Source: CAVSWT01 sp963777515 | GTDB taxonomy: Bacteria; Bacteroidota; Ignavibacteria; Ignavibacteriales; Ignavibacteriaceae | Reading direction: 5' to 3' | NCBI GenBank assembly: GCA_963777515.1 | Contig: CAVZQU010000004.1 | Location: 310,001-374,000, forward strand | Length of the DNA: 64,000 bases | Shown here: positions 10,094 to 20,513 of the stretch, one piece after another | Layout: the number at the start of each line of letters is the position of its first letter | How positions within the stretch are numbered: the first letter of the stretch is position 1 | Made by a program: the position numbers and the translations under genes | Notes under the pieces: model-generated | Told to the model about the DNA's origin: nothing | The model's input: only the letters and a program-made list of their open reading frames with translations | The model's database searches: none

Positions 10094-11127
10094 TATAAAA
10101 TCAGCATTGCATCGCCGTAGCTGAAAAATCTATAGTTTTCTTTTAAGGCTTTCTTGTATGCCTTCATTATAAAATCAACATCTGCAAAAGCTGCTACAAG
10201 CATTAATAATGTAGACTCGGGCATGTGGAAATTTGTAATCAGCCTATCTGTAATTTTAAAATCATAAGGCGGATAAATAAATTTATCAGTCCATCCTCTT
10301 CCGGGCTTAACTAATCCGTCAGCAGTAACACTTGTTTCAAGAGCACGGCAGGTGCTGGTTCCCACTACAAAAACATTGTGTTTGGAAGTAATTGATTTAT
10401 TTATTGTATCCGAAGATTTAGCAGTAATCTCAAAGAATTCCGAATCCATTTTATGTTTTGTTAAATCCTCCACTTCAACTGGCCGAAAAGTTCCTAATCC
10501 AATATGTAGAATTACAGGCACTAAATGAATTCCCTTTTTTTCTATTTTGGCTAAAAGCTTTTCTGTAAAATGAAGGCCTGCAGTTGGTGCTGCAACTGCT
10601 CCATCAATTTTTGCATACACAGTTTGATAATCGTCTTTATCTCTTGCTTCAGCATCTCTTTTTATATATGGCGGAAGCGGAGTCTGCCCTATTTTTTCGA
10701 CAGCTTTAAAAACATTTCCAGGTTGATTAAATCTTACAGTTCTGCCTCGTGAAGTTGTATTGTCAATAACTTCACACCATAGCTTATCGTTAAAATAAAT
10801 TTTATTTCCGATCCTTACTTTCCTTGCAGGATCAACAATTACATCCCAGATACATTCGTCAGCATTTAGTTCTCTAAGTAAAAAGACTTCAATTTTAGCA
10901 TTGGTTTTTTCCTTCTTACCATACAACCTTGCTTGAAAAACTCTTGTTTCATTTACAACAAGTGAATCACCCTTTTCCATATAATCTATAACATCGGCGA
11001 AAGTTTTATTTTCTATTTCCTGAGTTTCTCTGTTTAGAACCATTAATTTTGCCTTATCCCTGGGTGACACCGGATGTTTAGCAATCACTGTTTTGGGATA
11101 ATTGTATTTGAAGTCTGATAATTTCAT
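10093..11127 (-). CDS. queA: S-adenosylmethionine:tRNA ribosyltransferase-isomerase
   Basis: Adds the ribosyl of SAM to 7-aminomethyl-deazaguanine at tRNA position 34 in queuosine synthesis. Family stretches are LSDFKYNYPKTVIAKHP at the start, AAPTAGLHFT, the VILHIGLGTFRPVEVED strand, and the C-terminal FIYPPYDFKITDRLITNFH and MLVAAFAD. The 344-residue length is typical. It couples to ispD through a one-base overlap. Confidence 0.97.
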   Translation of the reverse strand: MKLSDFKYNYPKTVIAKHPVSPRDKAKLMVLNRETQEIENKTFADVIDYMEKGDSLVVNETRVFQARLYGKKEKTNAKIEVFLLRELNADECIWDVIVDPARKVRIGNKIYFNDKLWCEVIDNTTSRGRTVRFNQPGNVFKAVEKIGQTPLPPYIKRDAEARDKDDYQTVYAKIDGAVAAPTAGLHFTEKLLAKIEKKGIHLVPVILHIGLGTFRPVEVEDLTKHKMDSEFFEITAKSSDTINKSITSKHNVFVVGTSTCRALETSVTADGLVKPGRGWTDKFIYPPYDFKITDRLITNFHMPESTLLMLVAAFADVDFIMKAYKKALKENYRFFSYGDAMLIL

Positions 11128-11160
11128 TCTTCGTTACCTCATTTAATTAAACTTAATATT

Positions 11161-11190
11161 AGCACGGGGAGCTGATAAAAGCCCCCCGGT
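11161..11190 (-). terminator. Possible hairpin between ppdK and queA
   Basis: CGGGGAGCT (11165-11173) and AGCCCCCCG (11180-11188) form a nine-base stem with one mismatch and a six-base loop, the only GC-rich spot in this 72-base gap. It lies just after the ppdK stop in the direction of transcription. There is no clear T-run after it, so it could also be a 5' leader hairpin of queA. Confidence 0.35.
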
Positions 11191-11199
11191 AATCGTTAT

Positions 11200-13993
11200 T
11201 TATTTTTTCTTTTTAGAAACAGTTTTTTTCTTGCTCACACTTTTAGATTTTTTTTGTTTCCCGGTTGCCATTTCTTTAACAACTGCTCTTGCTGCTGCTA
11301 ATCTTGCAATGGAAACTCTAAATGGTGAACAGCTTACATAGTTCAACCCAGTTCTATGGCAGAACTCAACTGAAGAAGGTTCGCCTCCATGTTCGCCGCA
11401 GATTCCGACTTTTAAATCAGGACGTGTTGATCTTCCTCTTTCAGTTCCTAGTTTAACTAATTGGCCAACTCCATTCTGATCAAGTACTTCAAAAGGATCG
11501 TTTGGTAAAATTTCATCCTGAACGTAAAGAGGAAGGAATTTACCGGCATCATCTCTAGATAAACCAAAAGTAGTTTGGGTAAGATCATTAGTGCCAAAGC
11601 TGAAGAACTCAGCACTCTTTGCTATTTGATCTGCTGTAACACATGCACGCGGTAATTCGATCATAGTTCCAACCATGTAAGAAACTTTTTTTCCTTTTTC
11701 TTTTAAATACTTCATCAGCAACACGGCGAACTATTTGTTCCTGCATTTTGAATTCATTTAAGTCACTTACAAGAGGAATCATAATCTCAGGTTTTACTTT
11801 TATACCGTCTTTAGCTGCATCACAAGCTGCTTCGATAATTGCTCTTGCCTGCATTTCTGTAATTTCAGGATAAAGAGTTCCTAAACGGCAGCCTCTGAAT
11901 CCAAGCATCGGATTGAATTCATGCAAGCTATTAATTTTTTCTACTACCTTTGCTGAACTAATATTTAAAGCTTCTGCCATTTCATTTATATCTTTCTCAG
12001 AACTTGGCAAGAATTCGTGCAAAGGCGGATCCAAAGTTCTAACTGTAACAGGCCTGCCTTTCATTGCTTTAAATATTCCGTAGAAGTCGCTTCTTTGAAG
12101 CGGCAGTAATTCATTTAAAGCTGCTTTTCTATCATCAACAGTTTCTGCTAATATCATTTTACGAACGGACATAATTCTATCACCGCCAAAGAACATGTGC
12201 TCTGTACGGCAAAGTCCAATACCTTCAGCTCCGAAAGCTATTGCATTCTCTGCTTGATCAGGTTGATCTGCATTAGTTCTGATATTTAATCTTCTAAAAG
12301 TGTCTGCCCATTTCATTAAGCTGGCATAGGTCTGATAAACTGGTGAATCTTTTGGATCAAGAGTTTTTGAAATTAATACCTGGATAACTTCTGAAGGTTT
12401 AGTTTCAATTTTTCCGGCAATTACTTCACCGGTTGTTCCGTCGATTGAAATATATTCTCCTTCTTTAACTACGATATTATCTTTTCCTTCAACTCGAATT
12501 TCACCGCTCTTGTAATTTATTTTTAAAGAACCGCAGCCGGCAACACAAACTTTTCCCATTTGTCTTGCAACCAAAGCTGCATGGGATGTCATTCCGCCTC
12601 TTGCTGTTAAAATACCTTCAGAAGCATTCATTCCTTTAATATCTTCTGGCGAGGTTTCGATTCTAACTAAAATAACAGGCTCGCCGCCTTTAGCCATTTC
12701 TTCGGCATCCTGTGCACTTAACGCAACTTTACCGGAAGCTGCACCAGGGCCGGCATTCAATCCTTTTGCTAATAATCTTCCTTCATCAATTGCTTTCTTC
12801 TTTTGAGTTAGGTCAAAGATTGGCCTTAATAATTGATTCAATTGATTTGGTTCAATACGGAGAATGGCATCTTCTTTCGCAATCAATTTTTCTTTAACCA
12901 TATCAACAGCCATCTTTACTGCTGCAAAGCCAGTACGCTTTCCAACACGGCATTGAAGCATCCACAATTTCCCTTGCTGAATTGTGAACTCAATATCCAT
13001 CATATCTTTATAATGTTTTTCAAGATTATTTCTGATGTTATCAAGTTGTTTATAAATAGTAGGGTTGTCTTCCTTTAAGTCAGCGATTGGGTGTGGAGTT
13101 CTTATTCCAGCAACAACATCTTCGCCTTGAGCATTAAATAAATATTCACCGTAAAATACATTTTCGCCGGAAGCAGGGTCACGTGTAAATGCAACGCCGG
13201 TACCGGAATCATCGCCCATATTACCGAATACCATCGATTGAACGTTTACTGCTGTTCCCCAGCTAGCTGGAATGTTATTCAATTTTCTATAAACAATTGC
13301 ACGATCATTCATCCATGAACCAAATACAGCGCCAATTGCGCCCCATAATTGGTCGATTGGTTTTTCAGGGAAATCCATACCTGTATGTTCCTTTATAGCC
13401 AATTTGAATTCCTGAACCAATTCTTTTAAATCATCAGCACTTAATTCGGTATCTTGTTTGTATCCGTGTGCTTCTTTTTTTGCACTAAGGATTTTTTCAA
13501 ATGGATCTTCATCATGTTTGTCAACCGGGCGTAAACCCAAAACAACGTCCCCGTACATTTGTACAAATCTTCGATAAGAATCGTAAGCGAATCTCGGGTT
13601 ATTTGTTTTTTCGATTAAACCAAGAACAGTTAAATCATTTAATCCAAGATTTAAAACCGTATCCATCATTCCAGGCATAGAAGCTCTTGCACCGCTTCTA
13701 ACTGAAACCAATAAAGGATTAGCAGGGTCACCGAATTTTGCACCCATCTCAGTTTCAACTTTTTTCAATGCACTAAGAACACTTTCCTTCAATTCTTTTG
13801 GATATTTGTTTTTGTTTTCGTAATAGTAAGTACATACTTCAGTAGTGATAGAAAATCCGGCTGGTACCGGCATTCCAATGTTAACCATTTCTGCAAGATT
13901 AGCCCCTTTTCCTCCGAGCAAGTTTTTCATCTCTGCTTTGCCTTCAGCTTTTTTCCCTCCGAAGAAGTAAACATATTTCTTCTGCTTTGCCAT
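11200..13993 (-). CDS. ppdK: Pyruvate, phosphate dikinase (frameshifted near 11710)
   Basis: Interconverts pyruvate, ATP and phosphate with phosphoenolpyruvate, AMP and pyrophosphate in central carbon metabolism. The N-terminal ATP-grasp domain begins YFFGGKKAEG and GGKGANLAEM; the swivelling phosphohistidine loop is GGMTSHAALVARQMGK with His near residue 471; the C-terminal TIM barrel carries GAEGIGLCRTEHMFF and the catalytic cysteine in VGICGEHGGEP. The frame breaks near 11710, in an A-rich run after RRVADEV: one part ends there and GTMIELPRACVTADQIA continues in the next frame. Total length is one base more than a multiple of three, so one inserted base explains it. After the normal end (RAVVKEMA) is an unusual Lys/Ser-rich tail of about 20 residues. 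Confidence 0.95.
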
Positions 13994-14072
13994 ATTTATA
14001 TTTCCTCCTGATTATTTATAAGCATAACTTTTTGTTTTATATATTTATTTTTAAGCTATGCGTTTATTGTTA

Positions 14073-15116
14073 TTAATTTAGTTTACTTAAAATGAATTCT
14101 TTGAATTCTTCTTTTTCTTCAACATCCAATTCAATCTTCAAATAAAAGATGTCGATGTCATCAAGTTCTTTTGAATACCTTGACAATTTAACTGCATCTT
14201 TATGAGTTGTTAAAACCGAATATGAATTTGTTGAATAAAACTTTTTTCTTATTTCCTCGACTTCTATAATAGTATAATCTTTATGGTCTCTAAAAATCAT
14301 TTTGTTTTGAGTATCAACTTTTGATTGACCTAAAACATTAATAAACGAATATGGATTTGCTATGCCGGAGACCAACAAACTTTTCTGCCCTATGAATTCT
14401 TCAACTGCATACTCAGTGTTTTTAATTACGTCCACAAAATTAATCGTTTTATACTTAGCATGAAAAATCTTTTTTCCATCGAAGTAATTTTTCAATTCGC
14501 CGGGGATTTCTTCAGCCTCCGAAAATTTCCTATTAATTATTACTGCATCGGCACGATTTAGTGATTTAAATGGCTCTCTCATATTTCCTGCCGGCAGTAA
14601 AGTCCTCATTAAATTATTTTTATCTGTCAAAAATTTCTGCTCGCAAATTACAAGGTCAATATCTCGTTTAATCCATCTATGCTGGAAAGCATCATCAAGC
14701 ACAATTGTATTTATTTTTGTGTCATCAATAAATTTATTTGAACCTTCAAAACGATTTTCAGAAACTGCGCCTGGAACCAGGCATTCACTAACTGTTAAAT
14801 AAATCTCATCTCCGCAATCATCTACTGGCGTCAAAATTTTTTTGCCGTCCGAAACAAGCAGATAACCTTTTGTTTTTCTGCCGTAGCCGCGGCTTAAAAC
14901 TCCAACTTTCTTTCCTTCTTTTTTTAGAAGGTTGAGAAGATAAATAACTGCGGGAGTTTTTCCTGAACCACCTACAGTAAGATTACCAATCGAAATAACA
15001 TCCGCTGAAACTTTATTTGCTTTAAAAATGTTTTTATCAAACAGCCAATTCCTGATATTGATTACCAGCAGATAAACAGGAACTAACGGGAATAATATTT
15101 TTCTAAAAAAACTCAT
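14073..15116 (-). CDS. lpxK: Tetraacyldisaccharide 4'-kinase
   Basis: Phosphorylates the 4' position of the lipid A disaccharide at the cytoplasmic face of the inner membrane. A single N-terminal membrane-associated helix is followed by the P-loop GNLTVGGSGKTPAV near residues 45-58, then VLSRGYGRKTKG and VLDDAFQHRWIKRDID, all LpxK hallmarks. It is the last of a tight run with the DUF374 acyltransferase (two bases apart) and lpxB, so lipid A genes are clustered. Confidence 0.95.
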   Translation of the reverse strand: MSFFRKILFPLVPVYLLVINIRNWLFDKNIFKANKVSADVISIGNLTVGGSGKTPAVIYLLNLLKKEGKKVGVLSRGYGRKTKGYLLVSDGKKILTPVDDCGDEIYLTVSECLVPGAVSENRFEGSNKFIDDTKINTIVLDDAFQHRWIKRDIDLVICEQKFLTDKNNLMRTLLPAGNMREPFKSLNRADAVIINRKFSEAEEIPGELKNYFDGKKIFHAKYKTINFVDVIKNTEYAVEEFIGQKSLLVSGIANPYSFINVLGQSKVDTQNKMIFRDHKDYTIIEVEEIRKKFYSTNSYSVLTTHKDAVKLSRYSKELDDIDIFYLKIELDVEEKEEFKEFILSKLN

Positions 15117-15118
15117 CT

Positions 15119-15796
15119 TTAAAAAATTTCCGCTTCCTTTTGAAGCTGAGTAAGCTTCTGTTCACATTCATCAATCATTTTAGACGTTTCTTCGAAGCTT
15201 AAATTGCCGTCTATATAAATTGCATTCGAATAAACAACCTTCACTTTAGAAAACAGCTTTGGTATTTCAAATTTATCCCAGCTTTTCAAAGTTTTCTTTT
15301 TGTCTAAACCGATTCCCATTAACACTAAAGGTATATTACTTTTCTTAGCAGTGATAACTGCACCTGGCTTCAATTTATGAATCGGTCCTTTTGGGCCATC
15401 AGGTGTAATTGCAATGCTGCATTTATTCTTGGCGTAATCTACCATAATTCCAAGGGCAACATTTCCACCTCTGCTGCTTGAGCCTCGAACAACTTTATAA
15501 TTCCAATGCTTCAATAAATTTGCAAGCATATCACCGTCTTTGCTTTTGGAGGTTAAAGCCGCAAAATTTTTATTGCGGTGAATATACCAGGGAATAATCA
15601 TTGTTCCATGCCAAAAAGCCAGAACAAAATTTTTCTTTTCTTCATCAAGCTTTTTTATTGTTTCACTGTTGACGAAATTAAATTTCAAAGTTTTACAAAG
15701 AACACCAACAAAAACGACAAGCAGATGATTTCCAAAAAATCTTAATACTTCTCTTCTTAATTCTTTAGCTTTCAACATAGTGGTCGTTTCCGACAT
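15119..15796 (-). CDS. DUF374 lysophospholipid acyltransferase-like protein
   Basis: Predicted membrane-associated acyltransferase of the DUF374/LPLAT superfamily. Visible family features are FVLAFWHGTMIIP, with the H in the acyltransferase position, VVRGSSSRGG, and AITPDGPKGPIHKLKPGA. Located between lpxB and lpxK, it likely acylates lipid A or a related glycolipid; that role is inference from position. The N-terminus overlaps the lpxB 3' end by 32 bases from the first ATG, or by 14 if the internal ATG at 15778 is used. Confidence 0.85.
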   Translation of the reverse strand: MSETTTMLKAKELRREVLRFFGNHLLVVFVGVLCKTLKFNFVNSETIKKLDEEKKNFVLAFWHGTMIIPWYIHRNKNFAALTSKSKDGDMLANLLKHWNYKVVRGSSSRGGNVALGIMVDYAKNKCSIAITPDGPKGPIHKLKPGAVITAKKSNIPLVLMGIGLDKKKTLKSWDKFEIPKLFSKVKVVYSNAIYIDGNLSFEETSKMIDECEQKLTQLQKEAEIF

Positions 15797-16924
15797 TCAT
15801 CATTGCAATAATTGAATCAGCAGCTCTTCCGGAAGCTCCGATTGTACCAAGTTTCGTTTTTATACTTTTTAATTTTTCTTTTATCGAGTTGTACAAACTT
15901 TCATTCGAAAGTATTTTTTTACACTCAGAATAAATCAAATCTTTATTAACATCATTTTGAATCAACTCCGGCAAAACTCTTTCGCCGGAAATAATATTTG
16001 CCATAGCTATATCTTTAATCTTAATTAAATTTTTACCAATCAAGTATGATAAAAAGCTTGTCTTGTAAACAATGACAGACGGCAATTCAAACAAGCCGGC
16101 TTCAAGTGTTGAAGTGCCGGATTTTATAATTCCAATTTTTGCTTGTTTCATCAAATCGTAAGTATAGCCTTTTATGATTTTATAGTCGCCCGATAAATTT
16201 AAATTTTTGAAAATCTCATCATTAATATTTGTTGAACCGGCAATAACTATTTGAAGATTAAATTCATCGGCTAATTTTTTTGCAGCAGCAAATGCTTCGG
16301 GTAATATTTTTACTACTTCATTATTTCTGCTGCCGGGAAGAATCAATAAAATTTCTTTTGTTTCATCTAGGCCAAATTTCTTGTAGAAACTCTTCCTTGC
16401 TTAAAAAATTATACTCGCTTGATTCTTTCAAGCAAAGGATGCCCGACAAACTCAACATTAATATTTTCTTTTTTATACATTTCTTCTTCAAAAGGGAAGA
16501 GGACAATCATTTTATCAACAAGCTTTTTTATTTTCTTTATTCTACCTGCACCCCAGGCCCAAATTTGAGGTGAAATGTAGTAAATTACTTTTACATTTAA
16601 CGCTTTTAATTTTTTAGCAAAGTTTAAATTGAATCCTGGATAATCAATCAGAACAACGTCTTTTATATCTTTTTCTTTTATAATATTTATTAAATCCTTT
16701 TGCACCTGCTTTACAAATGGAATATGTTTTACAACTTCAACAAAGCCAAGAAAAGCCATTTTGTTAATATGATAAACAATTTCCATCCTGGCATCTTTCA
16801 TTTTGTCGCCGCCGATTCCATAAACAGAAATATTTTTGTTTCTCTTCTTCAGCTCGCTAATCAAAGATGCGCCATGCAAATCTCCTGAAACTTCACCGGC
16901 TATAATCATAAGTTTATCATTCAT
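15765..16924 (-). CDS. lpxB: Lipid-A-disaccharide synthase (two frameshifts, 16350-16425)
   Basis: Condenses UDP-diacylglucosamine with lipid X to make the lipid A disaccharide. The N-terminal half has GEVSGDLHGASLI, YGIGGDKM and the PQIWAWGAGRIKKIKK segment; the C-terminal half has LPGSRNNEV, KSGTSTLEAGLFELPSVIVYKT and the LIGKN region. The two halves are in different frames. A short linker (about residues ESSEYNFLSKEEF) is in a third frame, so there are two single-base shifts, near 16423 and near 16385. Joined, the product is about 386 residues, the normal LpxB size. The cell envelope depends on this step, so sequence error is likelier than loss. Confidence 0.92.
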
Positions 16925-16930
16925 CTTTTT

Positions 16931-17521
16931 CTAAAATCTTCTCACAATCCATAATAAAATTATAATTACAGTTATAATGCTGAATGCCTGCAAACTTCTT
17001 CTTTCCGATTTCAACCCTGCTTTATAATTAAAGGGCGGCTGCGGAATATTATTTAGTGGTTTATACTTTGTTAAACGAGGGATAAATCTCGGCACATATT
17101 TAAGATATTCCGTGTACTCACTGCTGAAAGCTTTCTTCAGGTAATCCTCTTCTTCGTTTACGATAAAATTGTACTGAACATAAAAAAATATTAATGCCAC
17201 AATCTGCAAGTAAGGAAATATGGCAAACGACATAACTCCAATGCCAAGGTAAAGTAAAATATTTCCAACATATAATGGATTGCGAACATGTCCAAACGGC
17301 CCGCTTACAATTAGAAAAGTCCCGCCGACGCCTCCTGTTGTTCGGGTTTCGCTGCCTGCCCAGCTAACACCCCATAGACGAATTAGTTCGCCGGAAAATG
17401 CAATTAAAAATCCAATTATCAAGCTCCAGATATTCGGATTTGCAAACAAAACCATTACAACCAAAAATGGTATTGGAGTATAGCTTCTATATTGAAAAAA
17501 TTTTGAGGCAATGTTCGACAT
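16931..17521 (-). CDS. Isoprenylcysteine/phospholipid methyltransferase-like membrane protein
   Basis: Polytopic membrane protein of 196 residues in the ICMT/PEMT superfamily, which use SAM to methylate lipids or membrane-bound substrates. The diagnostic motif is GPFGHVRNPLYVGNILLYLG, followed by the acidic NEEEDYLKKAF stretch. Four to five hydrophobic segments are seen. The substrate is unknown. It lies in a compact run with lpxB (six bases away) and the HAD phosphatase (three bases away), suggesting an envelope-related role. Confidence 0.8.
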   Translation of the reverse strand: MSNIASKFFQYRSYTPIPFLVVMVLFANPNIWSLIIGFLIAFSGELIRLWGVSWAGSETRTTGGVGGTFLIVSGPFGHVRNPLYVGNILLYLGIGVMSFAIFPYLQIVALIFFYVQYNFIVNEEEDYLKKAFSSEYTEYLKYVPRFIPRLTKYKPLNNIPQPPFNYKAGLKSERRSLQAFSIITVIIILLWIVRRF

Positions 17522-17524
17522 AAA

Positions 17525-18244
17525 TTATTCCTGCATGTATGCTTCTTTTCTTTTGAGTTCGGCTTGATGCCTTTTTTTCAAACGCTTCTTTAATCTTAAG
17601 TTCTCTAATCTCTCCACAACTTCGTCAAAATCTTTAAATTGGAAATATGAAATTCTTTCCTTTTCACAAAATTTTAATAAACCGTCTTTTGCAAAAATGA
17701 AATCACAGAACTGTGCAGCAAATCTATCCGAGTTTCCATCGCCGACATAAACAGTATAATCATCATCAGAGCTTAAATTAATTATATGATTTCTTTTGCA
17801 GTTTGCTGAAGTCCGGCAATTTTCATGTTCATAAGGAAACGAAGGTTTAAGCTTTTTATCTTCAGTTACAATTAATTTATTTGCAAAATATTTCAAATGA
17901 TTTAATTTTTCTCTTTCAAAAATTCGTTTGATGTAATAATCAAAACCATCGCTTAAAACATAAAGGCTGAATTTATTTTCATCACAAAAATTTACAAGCC
18001 GGTGAAATGATTCTTCTATTTTTAAAGAATCAATAAATGAATCCAGCTTTTCTTTCTCTATTTTTTCAATAGAGTTACAAAGGTCAACCCAGCATTGCTT
18101 TGCTGAGATTTCATCACTTAAAAGAGCCTTGATTATTTTATTTACTTTATTATGTTCGCCGAATTCTAAAAACACACTTTCGCCAATATCCTGGCTGCTG
18201 ATTGTTCCGTCGAAGTCGACAAATATTTTAAAATTCTTATCCAT
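17525..18244 (-). CDS. HAD-IB family phosphatase (MtnX-like)
   Basis: Haloacid-dehalogenase phosphatase of 239 residues. Motif I is VDFDGTISS at residues 8-16, motif II is the YVLSDGFDYYIK strand, and motif III/IV is VYVGDGNSDRFAA near 178. The sequence resembles MtnX/SerB-type phosphatases, including those named 2-hydroxy-3-keto-5-methylthiopentenyl-1-phosphate phosphatase, but no methionine salvage genes are nearby. The C-terminus is a very basic helix rich in K, R and L. Its ATG overlaps the upstream stop by one base. Confidence 0.8.
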   Translation of the reverse strand: MDKNFKIFVDFDGTISSQDIGESVFLEFGEHNKVNKIIKALLSDEISAKQCWVDLCNSIEKIEKEKLDSFIDSLKIEESFHRLVNFCDENKFSLYVLSDGFDYYIKRIFEREKLNHLKYFANKLIVTEDKKLKPSFPYEHENCRTSANCKRNHIINLSSDDDYTVYVGDGNSDRFAAQFCDFIFAKDGLLKFCEKERISYFQFKDFDEVVERLENLRLKKRLKKRHQAELKRKEAYMQE

Positions 18245-20228
18245 TAATTTGTAACTACCATTTTTTTCACATCTACAAAATCACCAGACTTAAGTCTGTA
18301 AAAATAAATTCCCGGCTCTAAATTGTTTGCTCGAAAAACAATTTGATTTTGCCCGGCCGGATAAACTTTATTTTCAATTTCATCTAATTGTTTCAATTTT
18401 GCTGTTAAAAAACTCAATCGAGACTTTTGATTTTTTAGGAAGATAAAAACTGATTGAAGTTGAATCGCTAAATGGATTTGGGAAATTCTGAGCAACTATA
18501 ATATCCTGCGAACCAACAAAGTAATTTATGTTTGATGCTTTAACAGCAGAGACATAGCCGTCCTTATCTTTTTGAACCACCCTTAATAAAAGCGTTCCTT
18601 TTTCATCAGGTTTATATAGATATTTATAAGTATTATTATTCTTTGAAGTATTTGTATAAAAAGTTTTAACTGTTTCCCAATTAGGGTCGGGGCTATCGGT
18701 TTGAACCGCAAATTCAATATCGTAAGTTGTTCCTGCTTTTTCATTAAATGCTTTCCAACTAACCGAAACAGAATCATTTTTTAGCTCGGAACTGAAATTT
18801 AAAATTTGTGAAATATATGTCCCGCTGCTGAAAATCTTTTGAGCATAAATTCCCGGTTTGTTGTCCCTTCTTCCTTTGAAAAATACAATTACTCCGCCAT
18901 TATAATCTTGAATAGTTGACAAGTAACTTTTTTCAGAATTATCATAAACACCTGTAGGAATTCCGCTTACATTCCACATTAGTTCACCAGAAGCAGAAAC
19001 TTTTTGAGAATAAATATTCCCGCGTTTACCTTCTAATCTTTTATCAAGCCATGAAATTATTGCTCCGCCTTTATTATCACCAATTATTTTTTGGCCAAAC
19101 TGGTCTTCTGTTTCTCCGGCTATAAGAAGTCCATTTTCTTTCCAGAGCTGCTTTCCGTTAACATTAAATTTTTGTGCAAAAATATTTTCATCTTTATTTA
19201 TTTCATTTGTCCAACATAAGAATAAAGAAGAATCTACCACGCTGACCTGCGGATAATATTGATTACCTTTTAATGTTGTTGCAAGAACTCCACCGCTTCT
19301 CCATAGATGGTTTTTCCTGCGGGGAAATTAATTGATGGTAAATATCTTTATCCGGTTTTTGTATCTGCCAGGCGATATATGCTTTTGAGTTCGAAGTAAT
19401 ATCAGCAGAATATGATATGACACTTTGAGTGGTATTTGAAATTGATACAGGCAGCTTGCTTCCAATTGGAGCACATAATGAATCAACATGCAATGAATAA
19501 ATTATACTTTTGAATTTATTATCCTCTGTCCAAAAGATAAAAGCTCCTCCTTTTTTATCTGATAAAATTGAAGGAAGATTTTTTCTGTTTGTTGAAGTAT
19601 ATAATAAGCTATCGCCAATATTATTTATTAACTTTCCTTTGGAAGAAATTCTTTGGATCAAAAGATTAAAACTATTTGTCTCAATTTTTTGAGAAAGATA
19701 TAGAACAAAGGCGTTTCCTTTTTTATCGGAAGTAACATCATAACTTAAAATAATATTATCGCCTTTAGTTATTTGAACACTCGAATCTTTCCACGCAAAA
19801 CTTCCATTAACTAAAACTTTTTGTGCAAATAAATTCGAATGGACGCTATCTTTCATCTGTTTCCACAAAACTATTGCTGTTCCCGGCAAACTTGAAGTCG
19901 AAACAGGATTGAATTTAGCTGCATTATTATTTGCAACTAATTTCCCGTCAGCTCTAAAACTTTTATTTCCATTTGCATCTACATGCATAAAATATATATC
20001 GTTTTTATTAAATCCTTTTTTTGCATCTTCCCAAAAGATAAATGCGCCTCCATTTTGGTCGGGAATGCTTGAAATATTTATCGGGTCCTTTGTTTCAATT
20101 GCTATTTTAGTATTTACAGCCGGGTCGTTTACCCACTGCGCTCTGGTTAAGAAAAAGAAAGCTGTAAAGATTAAAATGAAATTAATTTTTAGCAGTGTAC
20201 TTTGAACAAAATTTTTTTTAATGAACAT
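18244..20228 (-). CDS. Secreted T9SS-sorted repeat protein (two frameshifts, ~19310 and ~18385)
   Basis: Secreted protein of about 660 residues with no recognised enzymatic domain. The start is taken at ATG 20228, which gives a clean signal peptide (IKKNF...LIFTAFFFLTRAQ); an upstream ATG at 20270 would add 14 residues. The body holds repeated beta-strand units of the form GGAFIFWED, GGAFIFWTEDN, GGAIISWLDKR, GGVIVFFKGRRD, as in beta-propeller-like surface proteins. The end is a type A T9SS sorting domain: QNFPNPFSDSTSISFYLP, then PGIYFYRLKSGDFVDVKKMV. The coding runs through three frames: shifts near 19310 (linking the ISPQ segment to WRSGGVLATTLKG) and near 18385 (before LDEIENKVYPAG). Joined sequence is continuous, so error is likely. 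Confidence 0.82.
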
Positions 20229-20354
20229 TGTCCGGCAGCTTTTCATAAGAGTTAACTTAAGACAAAACAATGTAAATAATTTTTAAACACAATCATTAAA
20301 TCAAAAAATATGTGACAGATTTAAAAATGTTTAGTTACCTTTGACAATAAGTCT

Positions 20355-20443
20355 CGCCCTTTTAAGGGAGAGATTAGAGAGGGTTAAAAAAGTTCAACTA
20401 ACTAAAGAACCCATCCCAACCCTTCCCTTGAAATGGAAGGGCT
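20355..20443. repeat. REP-like imperfect inverted repeat
   Basis: The left arm (20355-20385) has CCCTTTTAAGGG followed by AGAGATTAGAGAGGGTT; the right arm (20408-20443) reads back as CCCTTCCATTTCAAGGG followed by AAGGGTTGGGATGGGTT. The arms are related inverted copies around a 22-base spacer. Purine-rich paired repeats of this form are dispersed in many Bacteroidota genomes. It sits between the convergently read end of smc and the start of the T9SS gene. Confidence 0.6.
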
Positions 20444-20513
20444 TATTGGTTGAATTGACTTTAACATTATCGTTCTGTCAACTCATTTATTATATTAAAA
20501 CTTATATCTTATC

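Noticed and set aside
18244..20228. Calling the T9SS protein a pseudogene
   Set aside because: Signal peptide, repeats and sorting domain are all intact once two single-base shifts are corrected.
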